Below are positions 1-6,139 of a stretch of DNA of 11,791 bases, piece by piece. Within the stretch, counting starts at the first letter, position 1. Each line of letters starts with the position of its first letter. A model generated the notes under the pieces. It ran no database searches. It was given only the letters and a program-made list of their open reading frames with translations, and was not told the origin of the DNA. Origin of the DNA: CAYRMN01 sp964425575 (lineage in GTDB: Bacteria; Patescibacteriota; Patescibacteriia; 2-12-FULL-60-25); contig CAYRMN010000036.1 of assembly GCA_964425575.1 (NCBI GenBank), positions 1 to 11,791 of the forward strand, read 5' to 3'. The position numbers were made by a program, and so were the translations under genes.

Positions 1-1187
1 GATTGGTTGGAGGCGCCACGGAGGGAGAGGGTGCTGGCACCTGTTGAGGAGACGGTGCCGGAATTTAAGACATCGCCATAAAAATTCATATTGCCGCTTG
101 AAGACGTAACACTCGCTAGAGCCGGAATCGTCGCAGTTCCTAAAACAGTCAAATCGTTCCCTGCAAGCTGTAACGTTGAGCTCGTTTCGATTGTAAGGTC
201 ACCAGATACGGTTGTAGAACCGGCCAAGGGGAAATAGAATGCAGCCGTGTTCCCACCTGGATCAATGTCTAGGTTGTAGTAATTCACACCCGCAACACTT
301 TGAGGTACTCCTGAGGATAGAAAATAACTGATCGTGCTCGTCCCTGGCAGAAACGTGCCGCCACTCACCGTAAAAGCGTTCGCTACACGCAGATGACTGA
401 ATCCCGGATTTAAAGTGCCGCTGATAAGATTGATATCTGCAATATTAACGGAAACTATACTCAAATTTGCCGTTCCACTCGATTTATTAATTGTTAATGT
501 ACCAAGAAAGTTACTAACATTTTGATTAAAATTTATATTTTGAGTATTGCCAGACCCTACTACTCGCAGAATATTTGCATTGTCAACATCAGCGTCATAT
601 GTCGCATCCACTGTCGAAGTTGTAAAATCAGCCATGATGCTCAATATACCAGAATTTACATGTTTTACCGTTCCGCCGTTCGTAAAATTTCCAGTAGTTG
701 TCGCCGTTCCAGAACCTACATCAAATGTTCCATTGTTCTGAAACGTATCCCCAAAGAGCATATCCCCTGACTGGGTAGATGTCCCAATAATACCAGTTGA
801 CGTTACACTGCCCATAAATGTCAGAACACCTGAAGTTGAAGTTACTGAACCGGTGGAGGCAACCGAGGTGTTTCCGGTTACAGTCAAGTTATTATTTAGA
901 GCAACAATTGTACCCGTTGCATTCAAATGATCAAAACTCACAGGCCCACTTAACACCGTAGTGGTGGCCGCTCGAATTGTTGCTACATCTCCAGCTGTAG
1001 GTGTATGTCCGCAAGACCAGTTCGCAGCTGTATTAAAATCACTGGTAAGCACACTCGCAAAATCACAGACAGCGGCTTGGGTGGCATAAACACGCAATCC
1101 AAATACCCCACAAAGAACGAATAAGCAGCCCAATAGCAACGGACTACTTCGCAGCTGAAAGGCATTAGCACATTGGCGCACGGTCAT
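1..1187 (-). CDS. Secreted Thr/Ser/Gly-rich repeat surface protein, N-terminal part (open at left edge)
   Basis: This frame is open from an ATG at 1187 to the window edge, giving 395 codons with the C-terminus missing. An in-frame TAA at 1220-1218 lies just upstream of the ATG, and no other ATG lies between, so the start is well fixed. Residues 16-37 form a hydrophobic signal segment (SSPLLLGCLFVLCGVFGL) ending near Ala-Thr-Gln-Ala-Ala. The rest is low in charge and dominated by Thr, Ser, Gly, Asn and Val, with recurring short strand-turn units such as FQNNGTFDVGSGTATTTGNF and DLTVLGTATIPA. Such composition is typical of secreted beta-helix or filamentous adhesin-like proteins. The precise family cannot be named from this part. 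It has its own extended -10 promoter (1240-1232), no clear Shine-Dalgarno, and is divergent from yvcK. Its likely place is the cell surface (inference). Confidence 0.8.
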   Translation of the reverse strand, partial: MTVRQCANAFQLRSSPLLLGCLFVLCGVFGLRVYATQAAVCDFASVLTSDFNTAANWSCGHTPTAGDVATIRAATTTVLSGPVSFDHLNATGTIVALNNNLTVTGNTSVASTGSVTSTSGVLTFMGSVTSTGIIGTSTQSGDMLFGDTFQNNGTFDVGSGTATTTGNFTNGGTVKHVNSGILSIMADFTTSTVDATYDADVDNANILRVVGSGNTQNINFNQNVSNFLGTLTINKSSGTANLSIVSVNIADINLISGTLNPGFSHLRVANAFTVSGGTFLPGTSTISYFLSSGVPQSVAGVNYYNLDIDPGGNTAAFYFPLAGSTTVSGDLTIETSSTLQLAGNDLTVLGTATIPALASVTSSSGNMNFYGDVLNSGTVSSTGASTLSLRGASNQ

Positions 1188-1231
1188 ATAATTAAAGATA
1201 AGCCCACAAGGTGGAATTTAATAACGAAGAA

Positions 1232-1240
1232 AGTATAGCA
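1232..1240 (-). promoter_or_regulatory. Extended -10 promoter of the surface protein gene
   Basis: The minus strand reads TGC-TATACT, an extended -10 box (TGn immediately before a five-of-six match to TATAAT). It lies 44 bases before the ATG at 1187, implying a leader of roughly 38 bases. No good -35 box is present at 17 bases, which is tolerable for an extended -10 promoter. Confidence 0.5.
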
Positions 1241-1329
1241 CATTCTTGAGCAGTAATGTTTGTACAATCTTTTTGAGATATATCATTCATTCTATTCGAT
1301 AACAATAAGAGGTGGTAATCTCAAAACAT

Positions 1330-2313
1330 ATGAAGCAAACGAGAAAAATCGTGGTGCTTGGAGGCGGAACGGGAACATTTACTGTTCTGTCTGGATTAAA
1401 AAAATATCCTGTCGAGTGCAGTGCTGTTGTTTCTGTTGCTGACAATGGAGGCTCGACCGGTATTTTACGCGATGAGTTAGGTGTTTTACCTCCTGGTGAT
1501 ATCCGCCAATGTCTAGTAGCCCTATCGTCCGAAGAACAAATTCTCCGTCAGTTGTTTACCTATCGGTTTGAGCAAGGTTCTCTCAAGGGTCATAATTTTG
1601 GCAATATATTCTTATCCGCTTTAGAAAAGCTCACGGGTGATCCGTTATCCGCTATTAAAGAGGCTCAGCGTATTCTTCAGGTTAAAGGACGAGTAATCCC
1701 TGTATCTGCGCGCGCCTCAAATTTATGCGCAGAACTCGAAGATGGAATGATCATTCAGGGTGAACACGCGATCGACGAATTCAAAAAACCACGATCACCT
1801 ATTCAACGCTGTTTTCTTTCACCGCTCGCCCCTGGAAATCCGGAAGCTCTAGAAGCAATTCGACAAGCACAGCTTGTCATTCTTGGCCCCGGTGACCTAT
1901 TTACGAGCCTCGTTCCTGTTCTTTTGGTGCAAGGAATATCCCAAGCCTTGGCTGATAATCGAGGGGAAATTGCCCTTATTATGAATCTCGTGACAAAGCC
2001 AGGACAAACAGATGGATATACGGCCAAAAAACTAGCCGATGTCATCTCTTCATATATTGCACCAGCACGACTCGATATCGTTATCATAAATTCCTCACGG
2101 CCAGAATCATCCCTTATGAAACGATATGCCAAACAATGGGAACAGGTTATTCGCGACGACCTACGTAAAGCGACCTATCGAACCATCCGCGCCCCCCTCT
2201 TATCTAAACACATCACCCTCTCAACGAAGGGCGACGTCCTACGCCGAAGTTTTCTGAGACATGATCCAGACAAGCTCGCCAAGGTACTCATATCCGTGCT
2301 CGCCGAAAAATAA
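1330..2313 (+). CDS. yvcK: YvcK-type protein (gluconeogenesis factor / CofD-like fold)
   Basis: This 327-aa protein belongs to the YvcK/CofD-like family. It opens with the glycine-rich nucleotide-sugar binding loop (VVLGGGTGTFTVLSGLKK), then has VSVADNGGSTGILRDELGVL, PPGDIRQCLVAL, GHNFGNIFLSAL and GPGDLFTSLVPVLL, all family signatures in the expected order, and full length. In Bacillus and mycobacteria, YvcK proteins bind UDP-sugars and are needed for growth on gluconeogenic carbon sources and for correct wall synthesis and cell shape; they do not make F420. I chose the ATG at 1330 because the family begins a few residues before GGGTG and because AGAGGTGG at 1308-1315 would be its Shine-Dalgarno, although at long spacing. 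An in-frame GTG at 1312 would add six residues but overlaps that motif. The usual neighbours rapZ and whiA are absent here. Confidence 0.93.
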   Translation: MKQTRKIVVLGGGTGTFTVLSGLKKYPVECSAVVSVADNGGSTGILRDELGVLPPGDIRQCLVALSSEEQILRQLFTYRFEQGSLKGHNFGNIFLSALEKLTGDPLSAIKEAQRILQVKGRVIPVSARASNLCAELEDGMIIQGEHAIDEFKKPRSPIQRCFLSPLAPGNPEALEAIRQAQLVILGPGDLFTSLVPVLLVQGISQALADNRGEIALIMNLVTKPGQTDGYTAKKLADVISSYIAPARLDIVIINSSRPESSLMKRYAKQWEQVIRDDLRKATYRTIRAPLLSKHITLSTKGDVLRRSFLRHDPDKLAKVLISVLAEK

Positions 2314-2320
2314 CTATTCT

Positions 2321-2329
2321 TGGTATACT
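2321..2329 (+). promoter_or_regulatory. Extended -10 promoter, leaderless start of the 73-aa gene
   Basis: TGG-TATACT ends at 2329, six bases before the ATG at 2336. Transcription starting about seven bases after the -10 box would begin at or beside the A of the ATG, so the mRNA would have no leader. There is no Shine-Dalgarno in this interval. Confidence 0.55.
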
Positions 2330-2335
2330 GTAAGC

Positions 2336-2557
2336 ATGAAGCCTCGGCGTAACTCTCGTAAAACGAAATATAAAACATTGCACGATCCAATCGAAACCAA
2401 TTTGGAGTATTGGATGATCCATATCGTTCATTGGCACGCTCTCTTGTTCGCCATGATCGTTGTCGTATCAATTGGATATCTCTTTTTTAATAAACAACAC
2501 GCATTAGCCTACGCCCCATCTTCGGAAGACATGATCTCAGTTTATCCACAACAATGA
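2336..2557 (+). CDS. Small single-span membrane protein of unknown function
   Basis: This is a 73-aa protein that I do not recognise. The first 20 residues are very basic (KPRRNSRKTKYK), then comes a short polar stretch, a hydrophobic span at about residues 32-51 (IVHWHALLFAMIVVVSIGYL), and a short polar tail. The positive-inside rule suggests a cytoplasmic N-terminus and an outer tail. I chose the ATG at 2336 over an earlier in-frame ATG at 2261 because the earlier one lies inside yvcK and because an extended -10 box sits six bases upstream of 2336. The gene begins 22 bases after the yvcK stop, so it could also be carried by read-through. Its stop codon lies within two competing hairpins (2549-2577). 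Confidence 0.65.
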   Translation: MKPRRNSRKTKYKTLHDPIETNLEYWMIHIVHWHALLFAMIVVVSIGYLFFNKQHALAYAPSSEDMISVYPQQ

Positions 2558-2580
2558 GATTGTTGCGTAGTCTCATTTTG
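2549..2580 (+). terminator. Overlapping alternative hairpins at the stop codon, possible weak terminator
   Basis: Two mutually exclusive stems overlap the stop codon of the 73-aa gene. One is CAACAAT (2549-2555) with ATTGTTG (2559-2565), loop GAG. The other is AATGAGA (2553-2559) with TCTCATT (2571-2577), followed by TTTTG. The second resembles a weak intrinsic terminator. Confidence 0.35.
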
Positions 2581-2600
2581 AAGCTACATGAAGCAAAATT

Positions 2601-2629
2601 TTGTTGATTGAGTACGTCCGCTATACAAT
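2601..2629 (+). promoter_or_regulatory. Candidate promoter in the 2558-2769 spacer
   Basis: TTGTTG (2601-2606), a 17-base spacer and TACAAT (2624-2629) form a plausible promoter. No open reading frame follows it before the strong hairpin at 2726-2752, so its product would be a short RNA or a leader of the gene at 2770. Confidence 0.4.
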
Positions 2630-2635
2630 TAAAAC

Positions 2636-2753
2636 AAGTCTGGTATTCGTTACGCTCTTTTCATCCCCATTCATCTCATTGGCGAGTACTGACGAAAGAA
2701 AAAACAAACACAAAAAAAGAGGACGAAATTCCCAGGCCATGCCTGGGAATTTT
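2636..2753 (+). ncRNA. Candidate small RNA or attenuated leader
   Basis: The stretch lies between a candidate promoter (TACAAT ending at 2629) and a perfect terminator hairpin (2726-2752, then TTTT). It has no ATG-led frame on this strand, and its middle (about 2698-2720) is an A-rich single-stranded run. It could be an independent RNA of about 118 bases or a leader that ends before the LytR_C-type gene. No known RNA family is recognised. Confidence 0.25.
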
Positions 2754-2754
2754 A
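2726..2754 (+). terminator. Perfect 12-bp intrinsic terminator hairpin
   Basis: AAATTCCCAGGC (2726-2737) pairs without mismatch with GCCTGGGAATTT (2741-2752) around a three-base CAT loop, followed by further T. The stem ends one or two bases before the TGA-TATAAT box of the next gene, so terminator and promoter are packed back to back. Confidence 0.7.
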
Positions 2755-2763
2755 TGATATAAT
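2755..2763 (+). promoter_or_regulatory. Extended -10 promoter, leaderless start of the LytR_C-type gene
   Basis: TGA-TATAAT is a perfect extended -10 box ending at 2763, six bases before the ATG at 2770. The -35 position falls inside the preceding terminator hairpin, so recognition probably rests on the extended -10 alone. As for the gene at 2336, the predicted transcript would start at the ATG. Confidence 0.6.
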
Positions 2764-2769
2764 ACAAAC

Positions 2770-3576
2770 ATGCCTCGCACATCTCAAAAACGTTCTTCGT
2801 CATCCACTTCACGCATCCGATCAAATCCTCCCCCAACACCTTCAACATTTGTTCCCTCCATTGTGATTGTTGGATTGGTGATCGCCTGTTTATTTATGGT
2901 AAGCATGATGTGGTTTAAATACATCCAGCTGAATGATCGTTCCACGACTCGTCCCTCTACAACAACCACTTCAAACTCAACAGAGGAACTTGTTCGCAAA
3001 GTAGGCCGACACATTCTCATTGATACTCACGCCTCTCCAACAATTGCAACCGTGCAGGATCCAACCGTCCTACGTCAACAGAACCCTATTTTCTATCAAG
3101 ATGCAGAAGCTGGTGACCGTCTGCTTATTTGGCCAGATAAAGCTATTTTATATTCAGAACGCAAAGATCAGCTACTATCTATCTTGCCCATTCTTCAAAC
3201 GAACAGTTCCACCGTCTCCACAGTCAGCACCAATACCTCTACAACCCCTCTAGATAACGCTACAGACAATGCAGAATTTGAGCATGGAACGATCGAGATC
3301 CGTAATGGAACACGAACACGAGGCTTAGCAGGTAAACTATCAGCTGCTCTCTTATCTACAAATAGCTTCCCTTTTCACGTTATTGATGCCCGCGATGCTC
3401 TTCGCAAAAATTATCAAAAAACCCTCCTTATACAACGTACGGATCAGCCCCTACCCCAAACCATACAAAAACTTCAAGATATTCTACAGGCTGAAGTGAC
3501 CTCGACCACTCCATCTGTGGAAGCAGGTGTAAAAGGAAATGTGCTCATTATTATTGGCGCTGACTATCAGCAATAG
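2770..3576 (+). CDS. Membrane-anchored protein with C-terminal LytR_C-like domain
   Basis: The 268-aa protein has a basic, Ser/Pro-rich cytoplasmic N-terminus (1-28), one membrane span (about 29-48), a Thr/Ser spacer, a conserved middle domain (about 72-141), a second Ser/Thr/Asn linker and a C-terminal domain (about 174-264). The C-terminal part (GTIEIRNGTRTRGLAGKL, a helix, then FPFHVIDARDALRKNY, ending GNVLIIIGADY) has the pattern of the LytR cell-envelope attenuator C-terminal domain (LytR_C), which occurs fused to many envelope proteins without the LytR-CpsA-Psr catalytic domain. The middle domain (RHILI..PTIATVQD..LR..NPIFYQDAEAGDRLLIWPDKAILYS) recurs in the next gene. Likely an envelope protein facing outward; the exact role is unknown. 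No Shine-Dalgarno is present; the start follows from the adjacent extended -10 box. Confidence 0.82.
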   Translation: MPRTSQKRSSSSTSRIRSNPPPTPSTFVPSIVIVGLVIACLFMVSMMWFKYIQLNDRSTTRPSTTTTSNSTEELVRKVGRHILIDTHASPTIATVQDPTVLRQQNPIFYQDAEAGDRLLIWPDKAILYSERKDQLLSILPILQTNSSTVSTVSTNTSTTPLDNATDNAEFEHGTIEIRNGTRTRGLAGKLSAALLSTNSFPFHVIDARDALRKNYQKTLLIQRTDQPLPQTIQKLQDILQAEVTSTTPSVEAGVKGNVLIIIGADYQQ

Positions 3577-3621
3577 TTTTCCACTGTTTATACACAGCAT
3601 AAATTGGCTTAAATAAGGAGT

Positions 3622-4038
3622 ATGTTCCCATTTTCTCGTTCTTCAACAAATGAAGTAAAGCCAAAAATGGGTCCTCCAATGTGGAGGTTTTATATTTTAA
3701 TTATTCTACTGATCATTGGTGGAGTTCTTAAAATACGATCTACTTTTTTTCCCACGCCGACGATCCAAAACAGTACATTTCAAACATCAAATCTCTCTCC
3801 TGAATTTCAAACAATTCTTACGCGTGTCAACCGCCACTTGCTCATCCACCCTTCCCAAACACCAACCATCACCACTCTTCAAGAGATAGATCCATTAAGG
3901 GCAGAGAATGAAGTCTTCTTTAAAGACGCGGAGGTCGGAGATAAGCTACTAATCTGGCGTGATAGAGCCGTGCTCTACTCTCCTAGCAAAGACATTCTGT
4001 TAGCCGTATGGCCGCTGAATGTGGTGCCGACGGAATAG
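3622..4038 (+). CDS. Membrane-anchored paralogue of the preceding protein, lacking the LytR_C domain
   Basis: This 138-aa protein has a polar N-terminus, a membrane span at about residues 21-38 (WRFYILIILLIIGGVLKI) and an outward domain at about 63-131 that parallels residues 72-141 of the neighbour: RHLLI, PTITTLQE, PLRAENEVFFKDAEVGDKLL, IWRDRAVLYSPSKDILL. It ends seven residues after that domain, so the LytR_C part is absent. The pair looks like a tandem duplication followed by loss or gain of the tail. AAGGAG at 3615-3620 is only one base from the ATG, too close for a normal Shine-Dalgarno; alternatively TAAATA at 3610-3615 is a -10 box six bases before the ATG, like the two genes upstream. 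Function unknown. Confidence 0.8.
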   Translation: MFPFSRSSTNEVKPKMGPPMWRFYILIILLIIGGVLKIRSTFFPTPTIQNSTFQTSNLSPEFQTILTRVNRHLLIHPSQTPTITTLQEIDPLRAENEVFFKDAEVGDKLLIWRDRAVLYSPSKDILLAVWPLNVVPTE

Positions 4039-4047
4039 GTTTATGTC

Positions 4048-4144
4048 CGTCGTCCCGAGCAAAACGAAGTGACGTCGAGGGATCTCTAAAGAAAATTTTC
4101 CTTATAGGCCCTTCAACTTCGCATACACTTCGTTCAGGGCGACG
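4048..4144. repeat. REP-like inverted repeat, copy 1
   Basis: The 97-base element has outer arms CGTCGTCCCGA (4048-4058) and TTCAGGGCGACG (4133-4144), which pair with two G-T wobbles, and an AT-rich centre (about 4086-4106). Its right half, from TATAGGCCCTTCAACTTCGC onward, matches the right half of copy 2 (6853-6946) with about five differences in 37 positions. It fills most of the gap between the 138-aa gene and the EndoQ-like gene and contains no gene. Confidence 0.75.
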
Positions 4145-4171
4145 AATAAAATAAGCTGCAACGACCTAAAT

Positions 4172-5419
4172 ATGCGCATTATCACCGACTTCCATCTGCA
4201 TTCAAAATGGTCTCGCGCGTGCTCAAAACAACTCACGCTACCAAATATCGCAAAAGCCTGTGAACGAAAGGGCATTCAGTTTGTCGGTACATCTGATGCC
4301 TTTCATCCCGCATGGAGAAAGCATATCGACGACGTCTTGGAAGAAAATAAAGGTGGTACGTTTACATTACGAGACCAGTCTTCACACACTCATTTTCTCC
4401 TGTCGACAGAAATTTCTTGTATTTATAAGCGTGCGGGGAAGGTTCGCCGTGTACACCATATTCTCCTTTTCCCTTCCCTGAAGGCACTAGATCACGTACG
4501 TGATGCCCTTCTTGCTCGTGGGGCCAATCTGAAAAGTGACGGCCGTCCTATCGTAGGAATTGATTCCGAAGAACTACTGAAGATGGTTTTGGATGCAGAT
4601 GAACGCGCTATGCTTATTCCGGCCCATGCCTGGACACCTTGGTTTGGATTATTCGGTTCTCAATCTGGATTCGATGCCATGGAAGAATGCTTCGGCGAAC
4701 TGTCACGATATATCTATGCTATCGAGACGGGGCTCTCATCTGATCCGCTCATGAACTGGCGTCTGTCTAAACTTGATTCGGTTTTTCTCGTTTCAAACTC
4801 TGATGCGCATTCGCTCGAAAATTTAGGACGTGAAGCCAATGTCTTTGAGATGAGCGCTCCATCGTATGACGAGATGTATCGGATTTTAAAAGAACACGAT
4901 GAAAATAAATTCATCGAAACAATCGAATTCTTTCCGGAAGAAGGAAAATATCACGCCGATGGACACCGAAGTTGTAATTTCTGGTGCACACCAGAACAAA
5001 CGAAAAAATATAAAGGCGTGTGTCCGAAATGTAGCAAGCCACTCACTATTGGTGTGCTACATCGCGTCTCTGATCTCGCGGATCGTGATCCAAAACCGAA
5101 ACGGCCATCGCACAGCGCTCCGTATCGATCGATCGTTCCACTCGCTGAAATTATTTCCAGTGTCTATCAAGTTTCAAAAAAAAGTAAACGCGTCACCAAA
5201 GAAATAGATCGTCTCATGGAAACCCACCATAGTGAATTTCAGTTGCTCTTAGAAACAACGGAGGAGGAGTTGCGTACGATTGCTTCACCAGAAATCGTTG
5301 ACGCCATTCTTGCGGTTCGTGCTGGTGATGTCGATCTTACCCCTGGCTATGACGGCGAATACGGCGTTATCAAACCTCGTACTTCGCTCAAAAAACCAGA
5401 ACAACGCCCACTATTTTAA
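4172..5419 (+). CDS. PHP-family nuclease, endonuclease Q-like (DNA repair)
   Basis: The 415-aa protein matches the conserved PHP-domain family that includes archaeal endonuclease Q, which nicks DNA 5' to deaminated bases (uracil, hypoxanthine, xanthine) and abasic sites. Visible PHP metal ligands are DFHLHS (His8, His10), GTSDAFHP (Asp42, His45), Glu80 in STEIS, His95/96 in VHHILLF, His152 in PAHAW and SNSDAHS (Asp211, His213). A zinc-binding unit follows (Cys268-x3-Cys272 and Cys284-x2-Cys287, then LTIGVLHRVSDLADR), and a helical tail ends in the family motif PGYDGEYGVI. Length and domain order match endonuclease Q (about 420 aa). No Shine-Dalgarno is seen before the ATG; the start is supported by the family's N-terminal strand before HxH. 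The activity is inferred from family membership, not shown. Bacterial copies may act in other repair contexts. Confidence 0.88.
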   Translation: MRIITDFHLHSKWSRACSKQLTLPNIAKACERKGIQFVGTSDAFHPAWRKHIDDVLEENKGGTFTLRDQSSHTHFLLSTEISCIYKRAGKVRRVHHILLFPSLKALDHVRDALLARGANLKSDGRPIVGIDSEELLKMVLDADERAMLIPAHAWTPWFGLFGSQSGFDAMEECFGELSRYIYAIETGLSSDPLMNWRLSKLDSVFLVSNSDAHSLENLGREANVFEMSAPSYDEMYRILKEHDENKFIETIEFFPEEGKYHADGHRSCNFWCTPEQTKKYKGVCPKCSKPLTIGVLHRVSDLADRDPKPKRPSHSAPYRSIVPLAEIISSVYQVSKKSKRVTKEIDRLMETHHSEFQLLLETTEEELRTIASPEIVDAILAVRAGDVDLTPGYDGEYGVIKPRTSLKKPEQRPLF

Positions 5420-5439
5420 ATCTTTTCCGTTTTCTTAAT

Positions 5440-5582
5440 GGGGTTCAGGGTCGCCTACCTGTTCGAGCGATCTAGCGAAGCGCTAAGCATTCTGTCCGCT
5501 TTGGGCGGAAGTTCAGCCGCCCCCACCCCGCTGCTCGCGAGCGGCGGGGTTGGTTCTTTTGCGATTTGGCAAAAAGAACACC
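5440..5582 (+). other. Multi-hairpin region after the EndoQ-like gene (candidate structured RNA)
   Basis: Five stem-loops follow each other: CAGG/CCTG (5446-5461), TAGCG-AAG-CGCTA (5473-5485), TCCGC/GCGGA (5495-5509), a 12-bp stem CCCCGCTGCTCG/CGAGCGGCGGGG with one T-G pair (5526-5549), and GTTCTTTTGC/GCAAAAAGAAC with one bulged A (5553-5579). A terminator follows on the same strand at 5596. The block is clearly more GC-rich than its flanks. It may be a structured 3' end of the upstream mRNA, a separate RNA, or another dispersed palindromic element. No known RNA family is recognised. Confidence 0.4.
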
Positions 5583-5595
5583 CTCAAACAATAAA

Positions 5596-5631
5596 CAAAA
5601 AACATTCCGAATTGTATCCGGAATGTTTTTC
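5596..5631. terminator. Two-way intrinsic terminator between convergent units
   Basis: AACATTCCG (5601-5609) pairs with CGGAATGTT (5619-5627), with an A-run before and a T-run after. It therefore works as an intrinsic terminator on both strands: for the EndoQ-like unit coming from the left and for the histone-like gene coming from the right. Confidence 0.8.
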
Positions 5632-5650
5632 AATCCTCCTAACAAAGAAC

Positions 5651-5758
5651 TTAACGCTTCTTGGTGGCCTTCTTCTTCGGAGCGGCCTTCTTTACCGTTT
5701 TCTTTACCGTTTTCTTTACGGCTTTCTTCTTCGGAGCGGCTTTCTTTTTTGCTGGCAT
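5651..5758 (-). CDS. 35-aa Lys/Ala-rich histone-like protein
   Basis: The minus strand encodes a 35-residue protein, beginning MPAKKKAAPKKKAVKK and ending KKATKKR, more than half of it lysine or arginine and otherwise Ala, Pro, Thr and Val. The block AAPKKKA occurs twice, flanking two TVKK units. The composition is that of the C-terminal tail of histone H1 and of bacterial H1-like proteins (Hc1 type, AlgP), which bind DNA or RNA through charge. No folded domain is visible. Support for it being real: a TTGACA/extended -10 promoter (5875-5849), an AAAGGA motif in the leader about 11-14 bases from the ATG, and a terminator just past the stop. It is divergent from the 38-aa peptide gene. Likely a nucleoid or nucleic-acid binding protein (inference). 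Confidence 0.78.
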   Translation of the reverse strand: MPAKKKAAPKKKAVKKTVKKTVKKAAPKKKATKKR

Positions 5759-5848
5759 GAAAATCACCATCCTTTCTTTATGTTCGCCTCAACAAATTAT
5801 TGAAGTCGATGTTCGTGAGTCGTGCGCACGCTCTACGATCATGCAAGG

Positions 5849-5875
5849 AGTATAACATACTTTTTTCAATGTCAA
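5849..5875 (-). promoter_or_regulatory. Promoter of the histone-like gene
   Basis: The minus strand carries TTGACA (5875-5870) and TGT-TATACT (5857-5849), an extended -10 box. The spacer is 15 bases, shorter than usual, which the TGn element may offset. The predicted leader is about 84 bases and includes a GTGCGCAC palindrome. Confidence 0.6.
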
Positions 5876-6081
5876 GAAATTATTTTCGTAATTAAAATAT
5901 TTTCTCAACTAAAAATCATTTTACTTTTATGTATGATGAAAAAATTCTTACACTTCATATCTACTTTTGAGTTTTTTGTTTAAAAAACATTAAAATTTTT
6001 ATTTTATATTCTGAGCAAACATTTTTTTAATCTGGATAAAATAACAAGCATAATGTTAGCTAATCAATATGAACAGTTTGT

Positions 6082-6110
6082 TTGACATGTAACAAATTTC
6101 ATGATATCGT
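6082..6110 (+). promoter_or_regulatory. Strong promoter of the 38-aa membrane peptide
   Basis: A perfect TTGACA (6082-6087), a 17-base spacer and TGA-TATCGT (-10 at 6105-6110 with an extended TGn element). The predicted transcript begins near 6117, giving a leader of about 23 bases that carries AAAGGAG. Confidence 0.7.
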
Positions 6111-6139
6111 TGACTCGCTCACAGAAAGGAGCCGCTATA

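Larger units (their letters stand above)
5759..6139. other. Spacer between divergent small genes, with AT-rich core
   Basis: The spacer holds the leader and promoter of the histone-like gene (to 5875), then about 200 bases of very AT-rich sequence (5876-6080) with A and T runs but no convincing gene, and finally the promoter and Shine-Dalgarno of the 38-aa peptide. I see no DnaA boxes or iterated repeats in the AT-rich core. Confidence 0.6.

Noticed and set aside
522..770. Plus-strand frames over the left part of the window
   Set aside because: They are antisense to the long open minus-strand frame of the surface protein, which has a signal peptide and promoter.
1803..2132. A 109-codon minus-strand frame
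   Set aside because: It lies wholly inside yvcK, which is conserved over its whole length.
2542..3596. Two DnaA-box-like sites, TTATCCACA (2542-2550) and TTATACACA (3588-3596)
   Set aside because: They are about 1 kb apart, one lies inside a gene, and there is no cluster, no AT-rich unwinding region beside them and no dnaA or dnaN gene. Not enough for an origin.
5438..5803. A 121-codon plus-strand frame
   Set aside because: It runs through the five hairpins, the terminator and antisense across the histone-like gene, and its Phe/Leu-rich tail is just the complement of the Lys codons.
5876..6080. AT-rich block as a replication origin
   Set aside because: No DnaA boxes or iterated repeats are seen in it; it is better read as an ordinary promoter-containing spacer between divergent genes.
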